DNA from: Luteimicrobium album
GTDB taxonomy: Bacteria > Actinomycetota > Actinomycetes > Actinomycetales > Cellulomonadaceae
Direction of reading: 5' to 3'
Length of the DNA stretch: 64,000 nt
Assembly: GCF_030161555.1 (NCBI RefSeq)
Contig: NZ_BSUK01000001.1
Span: 3,534,001 to 3,598,000 of the forward strand
This document shows positions 47,502-60,194 of the stretch, in pieces (position 1 is the stretch's first letter; every line of letters begins with the position of its first letter). The position numbers and the translations under genes are program-made. The notes under the pieces were generated by a model. That model ran no database searches and was not told where the DNA came from. It worked only from the letters and a program-made list of their open reading frames with translations.

Positions 47502-49042
47502 GTGAGCCCCGTCAAGATCAGCGCCGGGAACAACCCGCTGCGCGACCCCCGCGACCTGCGCCTGCCGCGCATCGCGGGACCCTGCGGCCTCGTCATCTTC
47601 GGCGTGACCGGCGACCTCGCCCGCAAGAAGCTCCTGCCGGCCGTCTACGACCTCGCCAACCGCGGCCTCCTCCCGCCGGGCTTCGCGCTCACCGGGTTCG
47701 CCCGGCGCGAGTGGGACAACCAGGACTTCGCGAAGGTCGTGCACGACGCCGTCAAGGAGCACGCGCGCACCCCGTTCCGCGAGGAGACCTGGAAGCAGCT
47801 CGCCGAGGGCATCCGCTTCGTCCAGGGCGAGTTCGGCGACGAGGAGGCCTTCGAGCGCCTCCGGACGACCGTCGAGGAGCTCGACCGCGACCGCGGCACC
47901 AACGGCAACCACGCCTTCTACCTGTCGATCCCCCCGAGCGCGTTCCCGGAGGTCTGCGAGCAGCTCTCGCGGTCCGGGCTGTCGCACTCCGGGCCCGACG
48001 CGTGGCGCCGCGTGGTGATCGAGAAGCCGTTCGGGCACGACCTCGAGTCGGCCCAGGAGCTGTCGGGCGTCGTGTCGAAGGTCTTCTTGCCCGACTCGGT
48101 CTTCCGCATCGACCACTACCTCGGCAAGGAGACCGTCCAGAACCTGCTCGCGCTGCGCTTCGCGAACCAGCTCTACGAGCCCATCTGGAACTCGAACTAC
48201 GTCGACCACGTCCAGATCACGATGGCCGAGGACATCGGCATCGGCGGCCGCGCCGGCTACTACGACGGGATCGGCGCCGCGCGCGACGTCATCCAGAACC
48301 ACCTGCTGCAGCTTCTCGCGCTCACCGCGATGGAGGAGCCCCTGAGCTTCGACGCCGCGGACCTGCGCGCCGAGAAGATCAAGGTCCTGTCCGCCGTCCG
48401 GCTGCCGCGCGAGCTCGGCAAGCACACCGCGCGCGGCCAGTACACGCACGGCTGGCAGGGCGGCGAGGAGGTCGTCGGCTACCTCGAGGAGGAGGGCTTC
48501 AACCCCGACTCCGCGACCGAGACGTTCGCTGCGATCCGCGTCGACATCGACAACCGGCGCTGGGCGGGCGTCCCGTTCTACCTGCGCACCGGCAAGCGTC
48601 TCGGGCGCCGCGTGACCGAGGTCGCCGTCGTCTTCAAGCGCGCACCGCACCTCCCCTTCGAGTCGTCGCAGACGGCGGAGCTCGGCCACAACGCGCTCGT
48701 CATCCGCGTTCAGCCGGACGAGGGCGTCACCATCCGCTTCGGCGAGAAGGTGCCCGGCACGGCGATGGAGATCCGCGACGTCACCATGGACTTCGGTTAC
48801 GGGCACGCCTTCACCGAGTCCTCCCCGAGGCGTACGAGCGCCTCATCCTCGACGTCCTGCTCGGCGACCCGCCGCTGTTCCCGAGCGAGGAGGAGGTCGA
48901 GCTCTCCTGGAAGATCCTCGACCCCGTCGAGCACTTCTGGGCGTCCAAGGGCAAGCCCGAACCGTACCGCTCGGGCACCTGGGGTCCCGCTTCCGCCGAC
49001 GAGATGATGGCCCGCGACGGCCGTGCCTGGAGGAGACCATGA
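47502..49042 (+). CDS. zwf: Glucose-6-phosphate dehydrogenase, one frameshift
   Basis: About 513 aa after repair. First oxidative step of the pentose phosphate pathway. The NADP Rossmann start is LVIFGVTGDLARKKLLPAVY; the active site is FRIDHYLGKETVQNLLALRF with its catalytic His; VIEKPFGHDL precedes it. A missing C at 48823-48826 moves the C-terminus (EAYERLILDVLLGDPPLFP) to another frame. The stop overlaps the opcA start (ATGA). Confidence 0.95.
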
Positions 49043-49961
49043 TCGTCCACCTGCCCGAGACCACCGCGAACGACGTCGGCAAGCGCCTCGTCAAGCTCCG
49101 CGACGAGGGCGGCGCCGTGACGCTCGGCCGCGTCCTCACCCTCATCATCCGGGTCGGCGAGGACGACCTCGAGGAGGCCGTCGAGGCCGCGAACGACGCG
49201 TCGCGTGAGCACCCCTGCCGCGTGATCGTCGTCTCCCCGCCGGTCGCCGGAACGCCGCGGCACGCCTGGACGCGGAGATCCGCGTCGGCGGGGACGCAGG
49301 CGCGAGCGAGGTCATCCTGCTGCGTCCGGCCGGACCCATCGTCGACCACCTCGACACCCTCGTGACGCCGCTGCTGCTGCCCGACGTCCCGATCGTCGTG
49401 TGGTGGCCCGAGGACGCGCCCGAGGACCCGTCGGCGGACCCGCTGGGCGCCATGGCGCACCGGCGCGTCACCGACTCCACCAAGGAGGCCTCGGGCGAGG
49501 CGATGCTGCGCCGGCTCGCCGCCGAGCACGAGCCCGGCGACACCGACCTCGCCTGGGCGCGCGTCACCCTGTGGCGCGGCCTCATCGCCGCCGCGCTCGA
49601 CCAGCCCCCGTACGAGTCGGTCGCGTCCGTCACGATCGAGGGCGAGATCGGGCACACGTCGATCGACCTCCTCGCGGCGTGGCTCCGGCTCCGGCTGCGC
49701 TGCCCCGTGACCGTCCGACGCCACCGTGACGCCGACGCGATCACCCGGGTCACGCTCGAGCGCAAGAGCGGACCGATCGTCTTCGACCGGCCCGACGGTC
49801 GCGTCGTGACGATCTCCCAGCCGGGTCAGCCCGACCGGCACGTCGCCCTCCCGATCCGCCTCCTCAACGAGGCGCTCGCCGAGGAGCTGCGGCGGCTCGA
49901 CCCCGACGAGATGTTCGGGGAGGTCCTCACCAAGGGCCTCGCGAAGCTGGACGCGGCGTGA
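49039..49961 (+). CDS. opcA: Glucose-6-phosphate dehydrogenase assembly protein OpcA, one frameshift
   Basis: About 307 aa after repair. Cofactor protein needed for full Zwf activity in actinobacteria and cyanobacteria. MIVHLPETTANDVGKRLVKL, GAVTLGRVLTLIIRV, LPDVPIVVWWPEDAPEDP and FGEVLTKGLAKLDAA fit the family. A missing base at about 49249-49251 interrupts VAGNAAARLDAEIRVGGDAG. It overlaps zwf and pgl by 4 nt each, so the three are translationally coupled. Confidence 0.93.
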
Positions 49962-50718
49962 CGGCGGAGCGCCGCGTCGTCGTCCACCCGGACGCCGACA
50001 CCCTCGCGGAGGCGGCGGCGGCGCGCCTGCTCGTCCGGCTGACGGACCTGCAGTCGACGCAGCCGGAGACGCACGTCGTGCTCACCGGCGGCACCGTCGG
50101 GATCAAGACGCTCGCGGCCGTCGCCGCGAGCCCGCTGATCGACGCCGTCGACTGGTCGGGCGTCCACCTGTGGTGGGGCGACGAGCGGTTCCTGCCCGAC
50201 GAGGACGCCGACCGCAACGAGACGCAGGCGCGCGAGGCGCTCGTCGACGAGCTCGTGTCGGCCGGCGCGCTGCCGGCCGACCACGTGCACGCGATGCCGC
50301 CGCTCGGGGCGGCGGCGACCCCCGAGGAGTCGGCCGAGGCGTACGCGGCCGAGCTCGCCCGGTTCGCGCCCGACGGCGCCCGTGCGCCCGCGTTCGACGT
50401 CCTGCTCTTCGGCATGGGACCGGACGGGCACGTCGCGTCGCTCTTCCCCGGTCACCCCGCGCTCGACGTGGCCGGTGTCGCGACGGTCGGGGTGCACGGC
50501 TCCCCAAGCCGCCGCCCGAGCGCGTGTCGTTCACGTTCGACACGATCCACGGCGCGCGCGAGGTGTGGGTCGTGGCGGCGGGCGCCGAGAAGGCCGACGC
50601 GGTCGCACGCGCCCTCGGCGGCGACGACGTGCACGGCACGCCGGCCGCTGGCGCCACGGGCACCGCGCTGACGCTGTGGCTCGTCGACGCCGCGGCGGCA
50701 GGCGAGACCGCGGCCTAG
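49958..50718 (+). CDS. pgl: 6-phosphogluconolactonase, one frameshift
   Basis: About 253 aa after repair. Hydrolyses 6-phosphogluconolactone made by Zwf. HVVLTGGTVGIKTLAAVA, WSGVHLWWGDERFLPDEDAD and FDVLLFGMGPDGHVASLFPG are the core motifs. A missing C at 50502-50505 shifts the last third (PPPERVSFTFDTIHGAREVW) into another frame. GTG 49958 overlaps the opcA stop. Confidence 0.93.
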
Positions 50719-50740
50719 CCCCGACTCCGCGAACGCGCGA

Positions 50741-50782
50741 GACGCCCGTCGCATCCACCCTCGGGTGGCCGCGGCGGGCGTC
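50741..50782. terminator. Bidirectional hairpin between pgl and rbpA
   Basis: GACGCCCG pairs with CGGGCGTC, and an inner CCACC-ctcg-GGTGG hairpin sits inside. It lies between the convergent ends of the pentose phosphate operon and rbpA. Confidence 0.55.
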
Positions 50783-50811
50783 CGTCGTCTCGGTGGCGCG
50801 GGCGGGTGTCG

Positions 50812-51157
50812 TCAGCTCCCGCGGCGGGCGCGGAGCGCGGCGAGCGCCTCGTCGAGGAGCGCGGCGCCGTCCTCCTCGCTCCGCCGCTCCTTCACGTATG
50901 CGAGGTGCGTCTTGTACGGCTCGTTGCGCGGCGCCTCGGGCGGCGCCTCACGGTCGGGGCCTGCGGGGAGGCCGCAGCGCTGGCAGTCCCACGTGGCGGG
51001 GATCTCGACCTCGCCGTCCACCGCGAAGGCCGGCCTCGTCTCGTGCCCGTTGGCGCACCAGTACGACACCGTCAGTCGGGGGCGACGTCGCCCCGCTCGT
51101 TCTCCCCCAGCGGCCCCGCGCCCACGCGCGAGCCACGGATGGCGCTTCCCCAGCCAC
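50812..51157 (-). CDS. rbpA: RNA polymerase-binding protein RbpA, two frameshifts
   Basis: About 115 aa after repair. Actinobacterial transcription factor that binds primary sigma and stabilises the open complex. The rebuilt N-terminus is MAGGSAIRGSRVGAGPLGE, followed by the Zn-ribbon-like core VSYWCANGHETRPAFAVDGE and CQRCGLPAGP, and the sigma-interaction helix YVKERRSEEDGAALLDEALA. Bases are missing at 51148-51151 and 51078-51082; without repair only the C-terminal 85 residues would be found. GTG 51157 gives the family start. Confidence 0.9.
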
Positions 51158-51269
51158 GTCGGCCTTCTCTTCTCCGTGCGGGCGGCGCGGCGACCGGGCG
51201 ACGGTGCCCGGCGCGACGCGACGCGATGCCAGTGGCGGCGCGACCGCGCCGCTCGTCAGCCGACGAGGG

Positions 51270-51512
51270 TCAGCTGGTCTTCTCGATCAGGCCGAGGAGC
51301 ACGATCGCCGCGGTCCAGACGAGCGCGATGATGACCGTGATGCGGTTCAGGTTGCGCTCGGCGACGCCCGAGCTGCCGGCGCTCGAGCTGATGCCCCCGC
51401 CGAACATGTCGGAGAGGCCGCCGCCCTTGCCCTTGTGGAGCAGCACGAGGAGCACGAGCAGCATGCTCGTGAGGACCAGGAGGACCTGGAGGGTGATGCG
51501 CAGTACGTCCAC
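51270..51512 (-). CDS. secG: Preprotein translocase subunit SecG
   Basis: 80 aa. Two membrane helices (LQVLLVLTSMLLVLLVLLH and ITVIIALVWTAAIVLLGLI) joined by KGKGGGLSDMFGGGISSSAG, the SecG signature loop. Part of SecYEG. GTG 51512 follows GAGGAAG, and a TACTCT box about 30 nt upstream could give it its own promoter. It follows tpiA as in other actinobacteria. Confidence 0.93.
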   Translation of the reverse strand: MDVLRITLQVLLVLTSMLLVLLVLLHKGKGGGLSDMFGGGISSSAGSSGVAERNLNRITVIIALVWTAAIVLLGLIEKTS

Positions 51513-51628
51513 GTGAAGGCTTCCTCGCGTTGCGGTGTGTCGAACAGGACAAGAGTAGGCGAGCCGAAGGGGTTCCGGCGAACACGCCACCATCCGGACG
51601 GGGGCGGCGTGCTCGCCGGAGCGGGTGC

Positions 51629-52420
51629 TCAGACGGCGTGCGACTGGTACCGGGCGATGCGGGCGAACTCCTCGGGGTCGAGGCTCGCCCCGCCCACGAG
51701 GGCGCCGTCGACGTCGGGCTGCGCCATGATCGACGCGACGTTCCCGGACTTGACCGAGCCGCCGTAGAGGACGCGCACGGCGTCCGCGACCTCGGCCGAG
51801 TACAGCTCGGCGAGGCGTCCGCGGATCGCGCCGCAGACCTCCTGCGCGTCGTCCGGGGTCGCGACCTCGCCCGTGCCGATCGCCCACACGGGCTCGTACG
51901 CGACGACGGCCTGGGCCGCCTGCTCGGCGGACAGGCCCTCGAACGCACCGTCGACCTGCGCGAGCGTGAACGGCACCTGCTCGCCGGCCTTGCGCACGTC
52001 GAGGCCCTCGCCGACGCAGATGATCGGCACGAGGCCCTGGCCGAAGGCCGACTTCGCCTTCGCGGAGACCGTCGCGTCGTCCTCGCCGTGGTACTGGCGG
52101 CGCTCCGAGTGCCCGACGACGACGTACGAGACGCCGAGCTTGGCCAGCATCACGGGCGAGATCTCGCCCGTGTAGGCGCCCTCGGTGTGCGCGGAGACGT
52201 CCTGCGCGCCGTACTTGACCTGCAGCTTGTCGGCGTCGACCAGCGTCTGCACGCTGCGCAGGTCGGTGAACGGCGGCACGACGACGACCTCGACGGCCGC
52301 GTAGTCGTGCTTGCCGTCCTTGAGGGTCCACGCGAGCTTCTGCACGGTGTGGGTGGCCTGGAGGTGGTCCAGGTTCATCTTCCAGTTGCCCGCCATGAGG
52401 GGCGTGCGGGTGGTGGTCAC
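51629..52420 (-). CDS. tpiA: Triosephosphate isomerase
   Basis: 263 aa. Interconverts glyceraldehyde-3-phosphate and dihydroxyacetone phosphate. Motifs are [10 protein letters not shown] (Lys), [14 protein letters not shown] (His) and [15 protein letters not shown] (catalytic Glu), then [10 protein letters not shown] and [17 protein letters not shown]. Third gene of gap-pgk-tpiA. Confidence 0.96.
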   Translation of the reverse strand: MTTTRTPLMAGNWKMNLDHLQATHTVQKLAWTLKDGKHDYAAVEVVVVPPFTDLRSVQTLVDADKLQVKYGAQDVSAHTEGAYTGEISPVMLAKLGVSYVVVGHSERRQYHGEDDATVSAKAKSAFGQGLVPIICVGEGLDVRKAGEQVPFTLAQVDGAFEGLSAEQAAQAVVAYEPVWAIGTGEVATPDDAQEVCGAIRGRLAELYSAEVADAVRVLYGGSVKSGNVASIMAQPDVDGALVGGASLDPEEFARIARYQSHAV

Positions 52421-52471
52421 AGGGTCCTTCTCTCTGGGTGACGTGCGGGTCGGGCCGGCGGTGCGAAGGGG

Positions 52472-53677
52472 TCAGGCGCCGAGGACGGCGAGACCCGGCA
52501 GCTCCTTGCCCTCGAGGAACTCGAGGCTCGCGCCGCCGCCGGTGGAGATGTGGCTGAAGCCGTCCTCGTCGAAGCCGAGGAGGCGCACGGCCGCGGCGGA
52601 GTCGCCACCGCCCACGATGGTGAAGCCGCCGTTCGCGGTCGCGTCGACGAGCGCCTGGGCGACCGCGCGGGTGCCCGCGGCGAACTCGGGGAACTCGAAC
52701 ACGCCCATCGGGCCGTTCCAGACGACGGTCTTCCCGTCGGCGACCTTGGACGCGAACAGCGCGGCCGACTCGGGGCCGATGTCGAGGCCCATAGTGCCGT
52801 CGGGGATCGCGTCGGCGGGGACCGTGCGGTGCGGGGCGTCGGCGGAGAACGAGTCCGCCGCCTCGATGTCGGTCGGCAGGACGATCTCGACGCCGCGCTC
52901 GGCGGCCGTCGCGAGGTAGCCCTTGACGGTCTCGATCTGGTCCTCCTCGAGCAGCGAGGAGCCCACCGAGTGACCCTGCGCGGCGAGGAACGTGAAGAGC
53001 ATGCCGCCGCCGATGACGAGGCGATCCGCCTTGGTGAGCAGGTTCGCGATCACGCCGAGCTTGTCGGAGACCTTCGACCCGCCCAGCACGACGACGTACG
53101 GGCGCTCGGGCGACTCGGTCGCCTTCGACAGCGCCTGGACCTCCTTGAGCACCAGCTCGCCCGCGGCGGCCGGCAGCAGCTTCGCGACGTCGTAGACGGA
53201 TGCCTGCTTGCGGTGCACGACGCCGAAGCCGTCGGACACGAACACGTCGGCGAGGGCGGCGAGCTCGCCAGCCAGCTCCTCGCGCTCCGCGTCGACCTTG
53301 CTGGTCTCGCGGGCGTCGAAGCGGACGTTCTCGAGGAGCGCGACCTGGCCGTCGCCGAGCGCGGCCACGGTCTCCTGCGCGGACGGCCCGACGACGTCGG
53401 ACGCGAGCGCGACGTCCTGGCCGAGCAGCTCGCCGAGACGCTTCGCGACCGGCGCGAGCGAGTACTGGGGGTCCGGGGCGCCCTTCGGCCGTCCCAGGTG
53501 CGCGGTGACGACGACCCGCGCCCCGGCGCCGACGAGCCGGCTCAGGGTCGGGAGCGACGCCCGGATGCGGCCGTCGTCGGTGATGGTCTCGCCGTCGAGC
53601 GGCACGTTGAAGTCGGACCGGACGAGCACGCGCTTGCCGCGCAGGTCACCGAGGTCCGCGATGGTCTTGACTGCCAT
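52472..53677 (-). CDS. pgk: Phosphoglycerate kinase
   Basis: 401 aa. Makes ATP from 1,3-bisphosphoglycerate. [76 protein letters not shown] and [15 protein letters not shown] are diagnostic. ATG 53677 follows AGGAGC; an open frame upstream is without support. Confidence 0.96.
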   Translation of the reverse strand: MAVKTIADLGDLRGKRVLVRSDFNVPLDGETITDDGRIRASLPTLSRLVGAGARVVVTAHLGRPKGAPDPQYSLAPVAKRLGELLGQDVALASDVVGPSAQETVAALGDGQVALLENVRFDARETSKVDAEREELAGELAALADVFVSDGFGVVHRKQASVYDVAKLLPAAAGELVLKEVQALSKATESPERPYVVVLGGSKVSDKLGVIANLLTKADRLVIGGGMLFTFLAAQGHSVGSSLLEEDQIETVKGYLATAAERGVEIVLPTDIEAADSFSADAPHRTVPADAIPDGTMGLDIGPESAALFASKVADGKTVVWNGPMGVFEFPEFAAGTRAVAQALVDATANGGFTIVGGGDSAAAVRLLGFDEDGFSHISTGGGASLEFLEGKELPGLAVLGA

Positions 53678-53824
53678 GGCTGCTCCTAGAGGGGGCCGGG
53701 GGTGGTGAGGTGTCGCCGCACGACGATGCCCGCCCCGGACCGAGGCGTGGGAGCCACGGCCCGGCGCGGGCATCGGGGTGCTACGGGTGCCGTGCGAGCG
53801 GTCGCGCGGCGTGCACGTCGGACG

Positions 53825-55081
<1,257 letters not shown>

Positions 55082-56061
55082 TCAGAGCTCGAGCATGTCC
55101 GGGCTCAGCCCCGCCTCGGTGTCCGGCACGCCGAGCTCGGCCGCCCGCTTGTCGGCGGTCGCCAGCAGGCGCCGGATCCGCCCCGCCACGGCGTCCTTGG
55201 TCAGCGGCGGGTCCGCGAGCTGCCCCAGCTCCTCGAGCGACGCCTGCTTGTGGGCGAGGCGGAGCTCGCCGGCCTCGCGCAGGTGCTCGGGCATCTCGTC
55301 GCCCAGGATCTCGAACGCCCGCTCGACCCGGGCCCCCGCCGCGACCGCGGCGCGCGCGGACCGGCGCAGGTTCGCGTCGTCGAAGTTCGCGAGCCGGTTC
55401 GCGGTGCCGCGGACCTCGCGCCGGGTCCGGCGCTCCTCCCACACGAGCACCGCGTCGTGCGCGCCGAGGCGCGCGAGCATCGCGCTGATCGCGTCCCCGT
55501 CCCGGATCACGACCCGGTCGATCCCGCGCACCTCGCGGGCCTTGGCCTGGATCCCGAGCCGGCGCGCGGCGCCCACGAGCGCGAGCGCGGCCTCGGGCCC
55601 CGGGCACGTGACCTCGAGCGCGGCCGAGCGGCCCGGCTCGGTGAGCGAGCCGTGCGCGAGGAACGCGCCGCGCCACGCGGCCTCGGCCTCCCCACACCCG
55701 CCGACACGATCTGCGGCGACAGCCCCCGCACCGGGCGGCCCCGCGCGTCGAGCAGGCCCGTCTGCCGGGCGAGGGACTCGCCGTCGCGCACCACGCGCAC
55801 CACGTACCGGGTCTGGCGGCGCAGCCCGCTCGGCGAGACGACGATGACGTCGCTCGTGTGCCCGAAGACCTCGAGGATCGCCTGGCGCAGGCGCCGTGCC
55901 GCGGCGGCGGTGTCGAGCTCGGCCTCGATCACGATCCGGCCCGAGATGATGTGCAGCCCGCCCGCGAAGCGCAGCGTCGCCGAGACCTCGGCCTTGCGGT
56001 AGGACGTGCGGTCCACGGCCAGTCGTGCGAGCTCGTCCTTCACCTGTGCGGTCAGCGCCAT
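55082..56061 (-). CDS. whiA: DNA-binding protein WhiA, one frameshift
   Basis: About 326 aa after repair. LAGLIDADG-like N-terminal half ([40 protein letters not shown]) and C-terminal helix-turn-helix ([40 protein letters not shown]). Controls cell division and sporulation genes with WhiB in Streptomyces. A missing base at 55690-55693 shifts the frame after IVSAGVG. ATG 56061 lies 24 nt after yvcK. Confidence 0.93.
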
Positions 56062-56085
56062 GGGAGCATCCTGCCATCCCGGCGC

Positions 56086-57052
56086 TCATCCGACGCGGGT
56101 GCCGACGTCCCCCCAGAAGCCGTCGAACGCGTCCTGGTACGCGGTCGCGAGACGCAGGGGTCGTGCCGTGCGGTGCCGTCGCCGCGACTCACCTGCCGCA
56201 GCAGGAGCCGCGCACCCATGCGGTCCGCGGCGCGCGCGAGCCGGTCGGTGTCGTCGACCGCGGTCGGGTCGGCGACCACCGCGTCGACCCGCAACTCGGG
56301 GGCGTAGCGGTGCAGGAGCTCGAGGTGCTCGGTGGGGCCGAGCCCGTCAGTCTCCCCGACCTCGGGCTCGAGGTTCAGCGTCACGCACCGGCGCGCGGTC
56401 GTCTCGTGCAGGGCGGCGGCGAGGTCCGGGACCAGCAGGTGCGTGATGACCGACGTGTACCAGGAGCCCGGCCCGAGCACCACCCAGTCGGCGTCGCGGA
56501 TCGCGTCGATCGTCTCCTCGCAGGCGGCCGCGTCGGGCGGCTCCATGCGGAGCTCCTCGATGGGGCCGGGGGCCTTCGCGACCTTGCTCTGCCCGCGCAC
56601 GGTCACGAGCTCGCCGTCGACCCGGCAGTCCGCCTCGATCGCGAGCGGCACCGACGACATCGGCAGGACGCGGCCGTGCACGCCGAGCAGACGCCCGACC
56701 CAGTCCAGGCCCTCGACGGTGTCCCCGAGGATCTGCCACAGCGCGACGATGATGAGGTTCCCGACGGCGTGGTGGTCCAGCTCGCCGTCGGAGCTGAAGC
56801 GGTGCTGGAGCAGGTCGCTCCAGGTCCGGCCCCACTCGGAGTCGTCGCACAGGGCCGACAGCGCCATGCGCAGGTCGCCGGGCGGCAGCACGCCGAGCTC
56901 GGCGCGCAGCCGGCCGGACGAGCCGCCGTCGTCGGCGACGGTGACGACCGCGGTGAGCCGCTCCGACAGCAGCCGGAGCGCCGCGAGCGACGCCGACAGC
57001 CCGTGCCCCCTCCGAGCGCGACGACGGACGGGGACGCACTGCGTGGACCCAC
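56086..57052 (-). CDS. yvcK: YvcK/CofD-like gluconeogenesis-factor protein, two frameshifts
   Basis: About 322 aa after repair. A UDP-sugar-binding protein linked to carbon partitioning and cell-wall growth. The N-terminus is [20 protein letters not shown]; then [58 protein letters not shown] and the C-terminus [11 protein letters not shown]. Bases are missing at 57006-57010 and 56157-56160, hiding both ends. GTG 57052 starts 1 nt after the rapZ stop. It is the standard rapZ-yvcK-whiA order. Confidence 0.9.
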
Positions 57053-57053
57053 C

Positions 57054-57991
57054 TCACTCCTTCCCGAGGTCGCGCGCGGTCACGAGCACGCGCTCCCCAC
57101 GTCGCCGCAGCCGCACGGCGAGCTCCTCCGCGATCGCCACCGACCGGTGCTTGCCGCCTGTGCAACCGACGGCGATCGTGACGTACCGCTTCTCCTCGTG
57201 CAGGTAGCCCTCGAGCACGGGCTCGAGGGCCCACACGTACCGGTCGACGAACTCCATCGCGCCCGGGCGGGCCAGGACGTAGTCGCGCACGGGTGCGTCG
57301 CGCCCCGTCAGGTGCCGCAGCTCGGTGATCCAGTACGGGTTGGCGAGGAACCGCACGTCGACGACGTGGTCGGCGTCGAGCGGGAGCCCGTACTTGAAGC
57401 CGAACGCGACCACGTTGATGCGCAGCGTGTCGGGGGCGCCGTCGGCGACGGCGGCCCGCACCTCGCGCGCGAGGTCGTGGACCGTAAGCTCGGAGGTGTC
57501 GATCGCGACGTCCGCGCGCTCCTGGACGCGCGCGAGCAGGCGCCGCTCGGCGGCGAGCCCGTCGAGCACGCGCCCCTCCCCTGCAGCGGGTGCGGGCGCC
57601 GCACCTGCTCGTAGCGCCGCACCAGCACCTCGTCGGACGCGTCGAGGTACAGGATCCGGTAGAACACCCCGGCCTGGCGCAGGTGGCCCAGCACCTCCTC
57701 CAGGTCGGAGAAGAACTCGCGCCCGCGCGCGTCGACGACCGCCGCGATCCGGTCCACGGACGACGCGGACCGGGTCATGAGGTCGACGAGCGGCACGATC
57801 ATGCGCGGCGGGAGGTTGTCGACGACGTACCAGCCCAGGTCCTCGAGCGCGGCCGCGGCGCGGGTCCGGCCGGCCCCGGACATGCCGGTGACGATGACGA
57901 CCTCGCGCTCGGTCGCCTCCGGGGCGGAGGTGGCCGCCTCGACCGCGGGGATGCCGACGGGGACGGTCGAGGGGTCGGGCTCGTGGCTCAT
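57054..57991 (-). CDS. rapZ: RNase adapter protein RapZ, one frameshift
   Basis: About 312 aa after repair. A P-loop nucleotide-binding protein; in E. coli it controls amino-sugar synthesis through sRNA decay, in actinobacteria its role is less clear. The P-loop is [20 protein letters not shown] (Arg at the usual Lys position, common in this group), then [14 protein letters not shown] and the C-terminal phosphate-binding [17 protein letters not shown] missing base at 57578-57581 breaks it after HPLQGEG. ATG 57991 overlaps the uvrC stop. Confidence 0.92.
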
Positions 57992-60094
57992 CCGTCCAGC
58001 ATGCCAGCGGACGGGGCGGGCATGTCGCGCGGCGCGAGGGCGGCGACGACGGCGCGCGCGGTCGCGTCCCCGATGCCCGGCACCGTCGCGATCTCCTCCG
58101 CGGTCGCGGCCCGCAGCTTCTTCACCGAACCGAACGTCGCGAGCAGCGCCTTCCTGCGCGCGGGACCGAGGCCGGGGACGTCGTCGAGCGCCGACACCGT
58201 CATGCCCTTGCTGCGGCGGCTGCGGTGGTAGGTGATCGCGAACCGGTGGGCCTCGTCGCGGACGCGCTGGAGCAGGTAGAGCCCCTCGGACGACCGCTCG
58301 AGGATGACCGGGTACTCCTCGCCGGGCAGCCAGACCTCCTCGAGGCGCTTCGCGAGCCCGCACAGCGCGACGTCGGTCACGCCGAGCTCCTCGAGGGCCC
58401 GCGCGGCAGCCGCCACCTGGGGCGGGCCGCCGTCCACGACGACGAGGTTCGGCGGGTACGCGAACCGGCGCGGCCTGCCTTCCTCGTCCAGGGGCGTCGC
58501 GGGCCCGGAGACGGGGCCCGAGGATCCCGTGACGTCGCTCGCGCGGGACGCGGGTGCGTCTTCCTCGACCGAGTCGAGCTCGACGTCGGAGACGCCGTCG
58601 CGCGCCTCGAGGTAGCGGCGGAAGCGTCGCGTCAGCACCTCGTGCATCGCCGCGGTGTCGTCGCGTGCGCCGTCTCCTCGGGCCCGCGCACGGCGAACCG
58701 CCGGTACTCGCTCTTGCGGGGCAGCCCGTCCTCGAACACCACCATCGAGGCCGACTGGTAGGTGCCCTGGTTGTGCGAGACGTCGTAGCACTCGATCCGC
58801 AGCGGCGCCGTGTCGAGCCCGAGGGCCTCCTGGATCTCGCGCAGCGCCTGCGAGCGAGTCGTCAGGTCCCCCGAGCGGCGGGTGCGGTGCAGCGCGAGCG
58901 CGTGCTCGGCGTTGGTCCGGACGGTCCGCGCGAGCTCGGCCTTGTCGCCGCGCTGAGGCACCCGCACGTCGACCCGGGCGCCGCGCAGCCCCGTCAGCCA
59001 GGCCGTGACCTCCTCGAGGTTCGAGGGCAGCACCGGGACGAGCACCTCGCGCGGGACCGCGTCGTTCGTGCGGGTCCGTCGTGACTCGCCGGCGCGGTCG
59101 GCGGTCCGCCCGCTCCGGCGGACCGCCGCCCGGTCGGCGGGCTCGGCGGCTCGCTCGTCGTCGGCGCCGTACACCTGCTGGAGCAGGTGCTCGACGAGCT
59201 CGGCGTCGGTGACGTCCTCGACCTTCTCGACGACCCACCCGCGCTGGCCGCGGATGCGGCCGCCGCGCACGTGGAAGACCTGGACCGCGGCCTCGAGGTC
59301 GTCCCCGACGAGCGCGAACACGTCGGCGTCGGTGCCGTCGCCGAGCACGACGGCGTTCTTCTCGGTCGCGCGCTCGAGGGCCTGGATGTCGTCGCGCAGG
59401 CGGGCGGCCTGCTCGTACTCCATCGACGCCGCGGCCTCCTGCATCCGGACCGTGAGCCGCTTGACGAAGCGCGCCGTGTCGCCCGCCATGAAGTCGCAGA
59501 AGTCCTCCGCGAGCGCGCGGTGGTCCTCGGGGCTAATGCGCTCGACGCACGGCGCGGAGCACTTGTCGATGTACCCGAGCAGGCACGGCCGGCCCGTCTG
59601 GTGGGCGCGGCGGAACACGCCCGACGAGCACGTCCGGATCGGGAACACCCGCAGGAGGAGGTCGAGGGTCTCGCGGATCGCCCAGGCGTGCCCGTACGGG
59701 CCGAAGTAGCGGGTCCCCGGGCGCTTCGCGCCGCGCATCACCTGGGCGCGCGGGAACTCCTCGCCCATGGTCACCGCGAGGTACGGGTACGACTTGTCGT
59801 CGCGGTACTTCACGTTGAACCGCGGGTCGAACTCCTGGATCCAGGAGTACTCGAGCGCGAGCGCCTCGACCTCGGTCCCGACGACGGTCCACTCGACCGA
59901 GGCGGCCGTCGTGACCATGGTCTGGGTGCGGGGGTGGAGGTTCGCGACGTCCTGGAAGTAGTTCGACAGGCGTGCGCGCAGGTTCTTCGCCTTGCCGACG
60001 TAGATGACGCGCCCGTGCGGGTCGCGGAACCGGTAGACCCCGGGTCCGTCGGCACCTCTCCCGGGGCAGGGCGGTACGTCGCGGGATCGGCCAT
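57988..60094 (-). CDS. uvrC: Excinuclease ABC subunit C, two frameshifts
   Basis: About 702 aa after repair. Cuts both sides of a DNA lesion with UvrA and UvrB. GIY-YIG nuclease ([20 protein letters not shown]), UvrB-binding segment ([20 protein letters not shown]), RNase-H-like nuclease ([34 protein letters not shown]) and C-terminal helix-hairpin-helix pair ([20 protein letters not shown]). Bases are missing at 60038-60041 and about 58671-58676; the latter is in GAGGAG rather than a long run. ATG 60094 follows a leaderless-type box. First gene of uvrC-rapZ-yvcK-whiA. Confidence 0.94.
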
Positions 60095-60101
60095 GGCACC
60101 G

Positions 60102-60107
60102 AGCCTA
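60102..60107 (-). promoter_or_regulatory. -10 box for uvrC, probable leaderless start
   Basis: TAGGCT on the minus strand ends 7 nt before ATG 60094. No SOS-box-like sequence was noticed in the divergent gap. Confidence 0.5.
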
Positions 60108-60182
60108 GTAGCGCCCACCCACGCTCCGGGCGGGCGCCCCGCGGTCCCCGGTGTGCGTGGCGCGTCGTGTGACGCACGCCAC

Positions 60183-60188
60183 TAGGGT
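60183..60188 (+). promoter_or_regulatory. -10 box for the OsmC-like gene, probable leaderless start
   Basis: TAGGGT ends 6 nt before ATG 60195, with no ribosome-binding site between. Confidence 0.5.
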
Positions 60189-60194
60189 GTGGCC

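Noticed and set aside
42666..48806. Very long antisense open frame of about 2046 codons, and similar long shadow frames elsewhere (16043-19723, 36130-39342, 60757-63831)
   Set aside because: They run opposite to or across well-supported genes, have low-complexity Arg/Val/Glu-rich translations and match no family. High GC removes stop codons from shadow frames.
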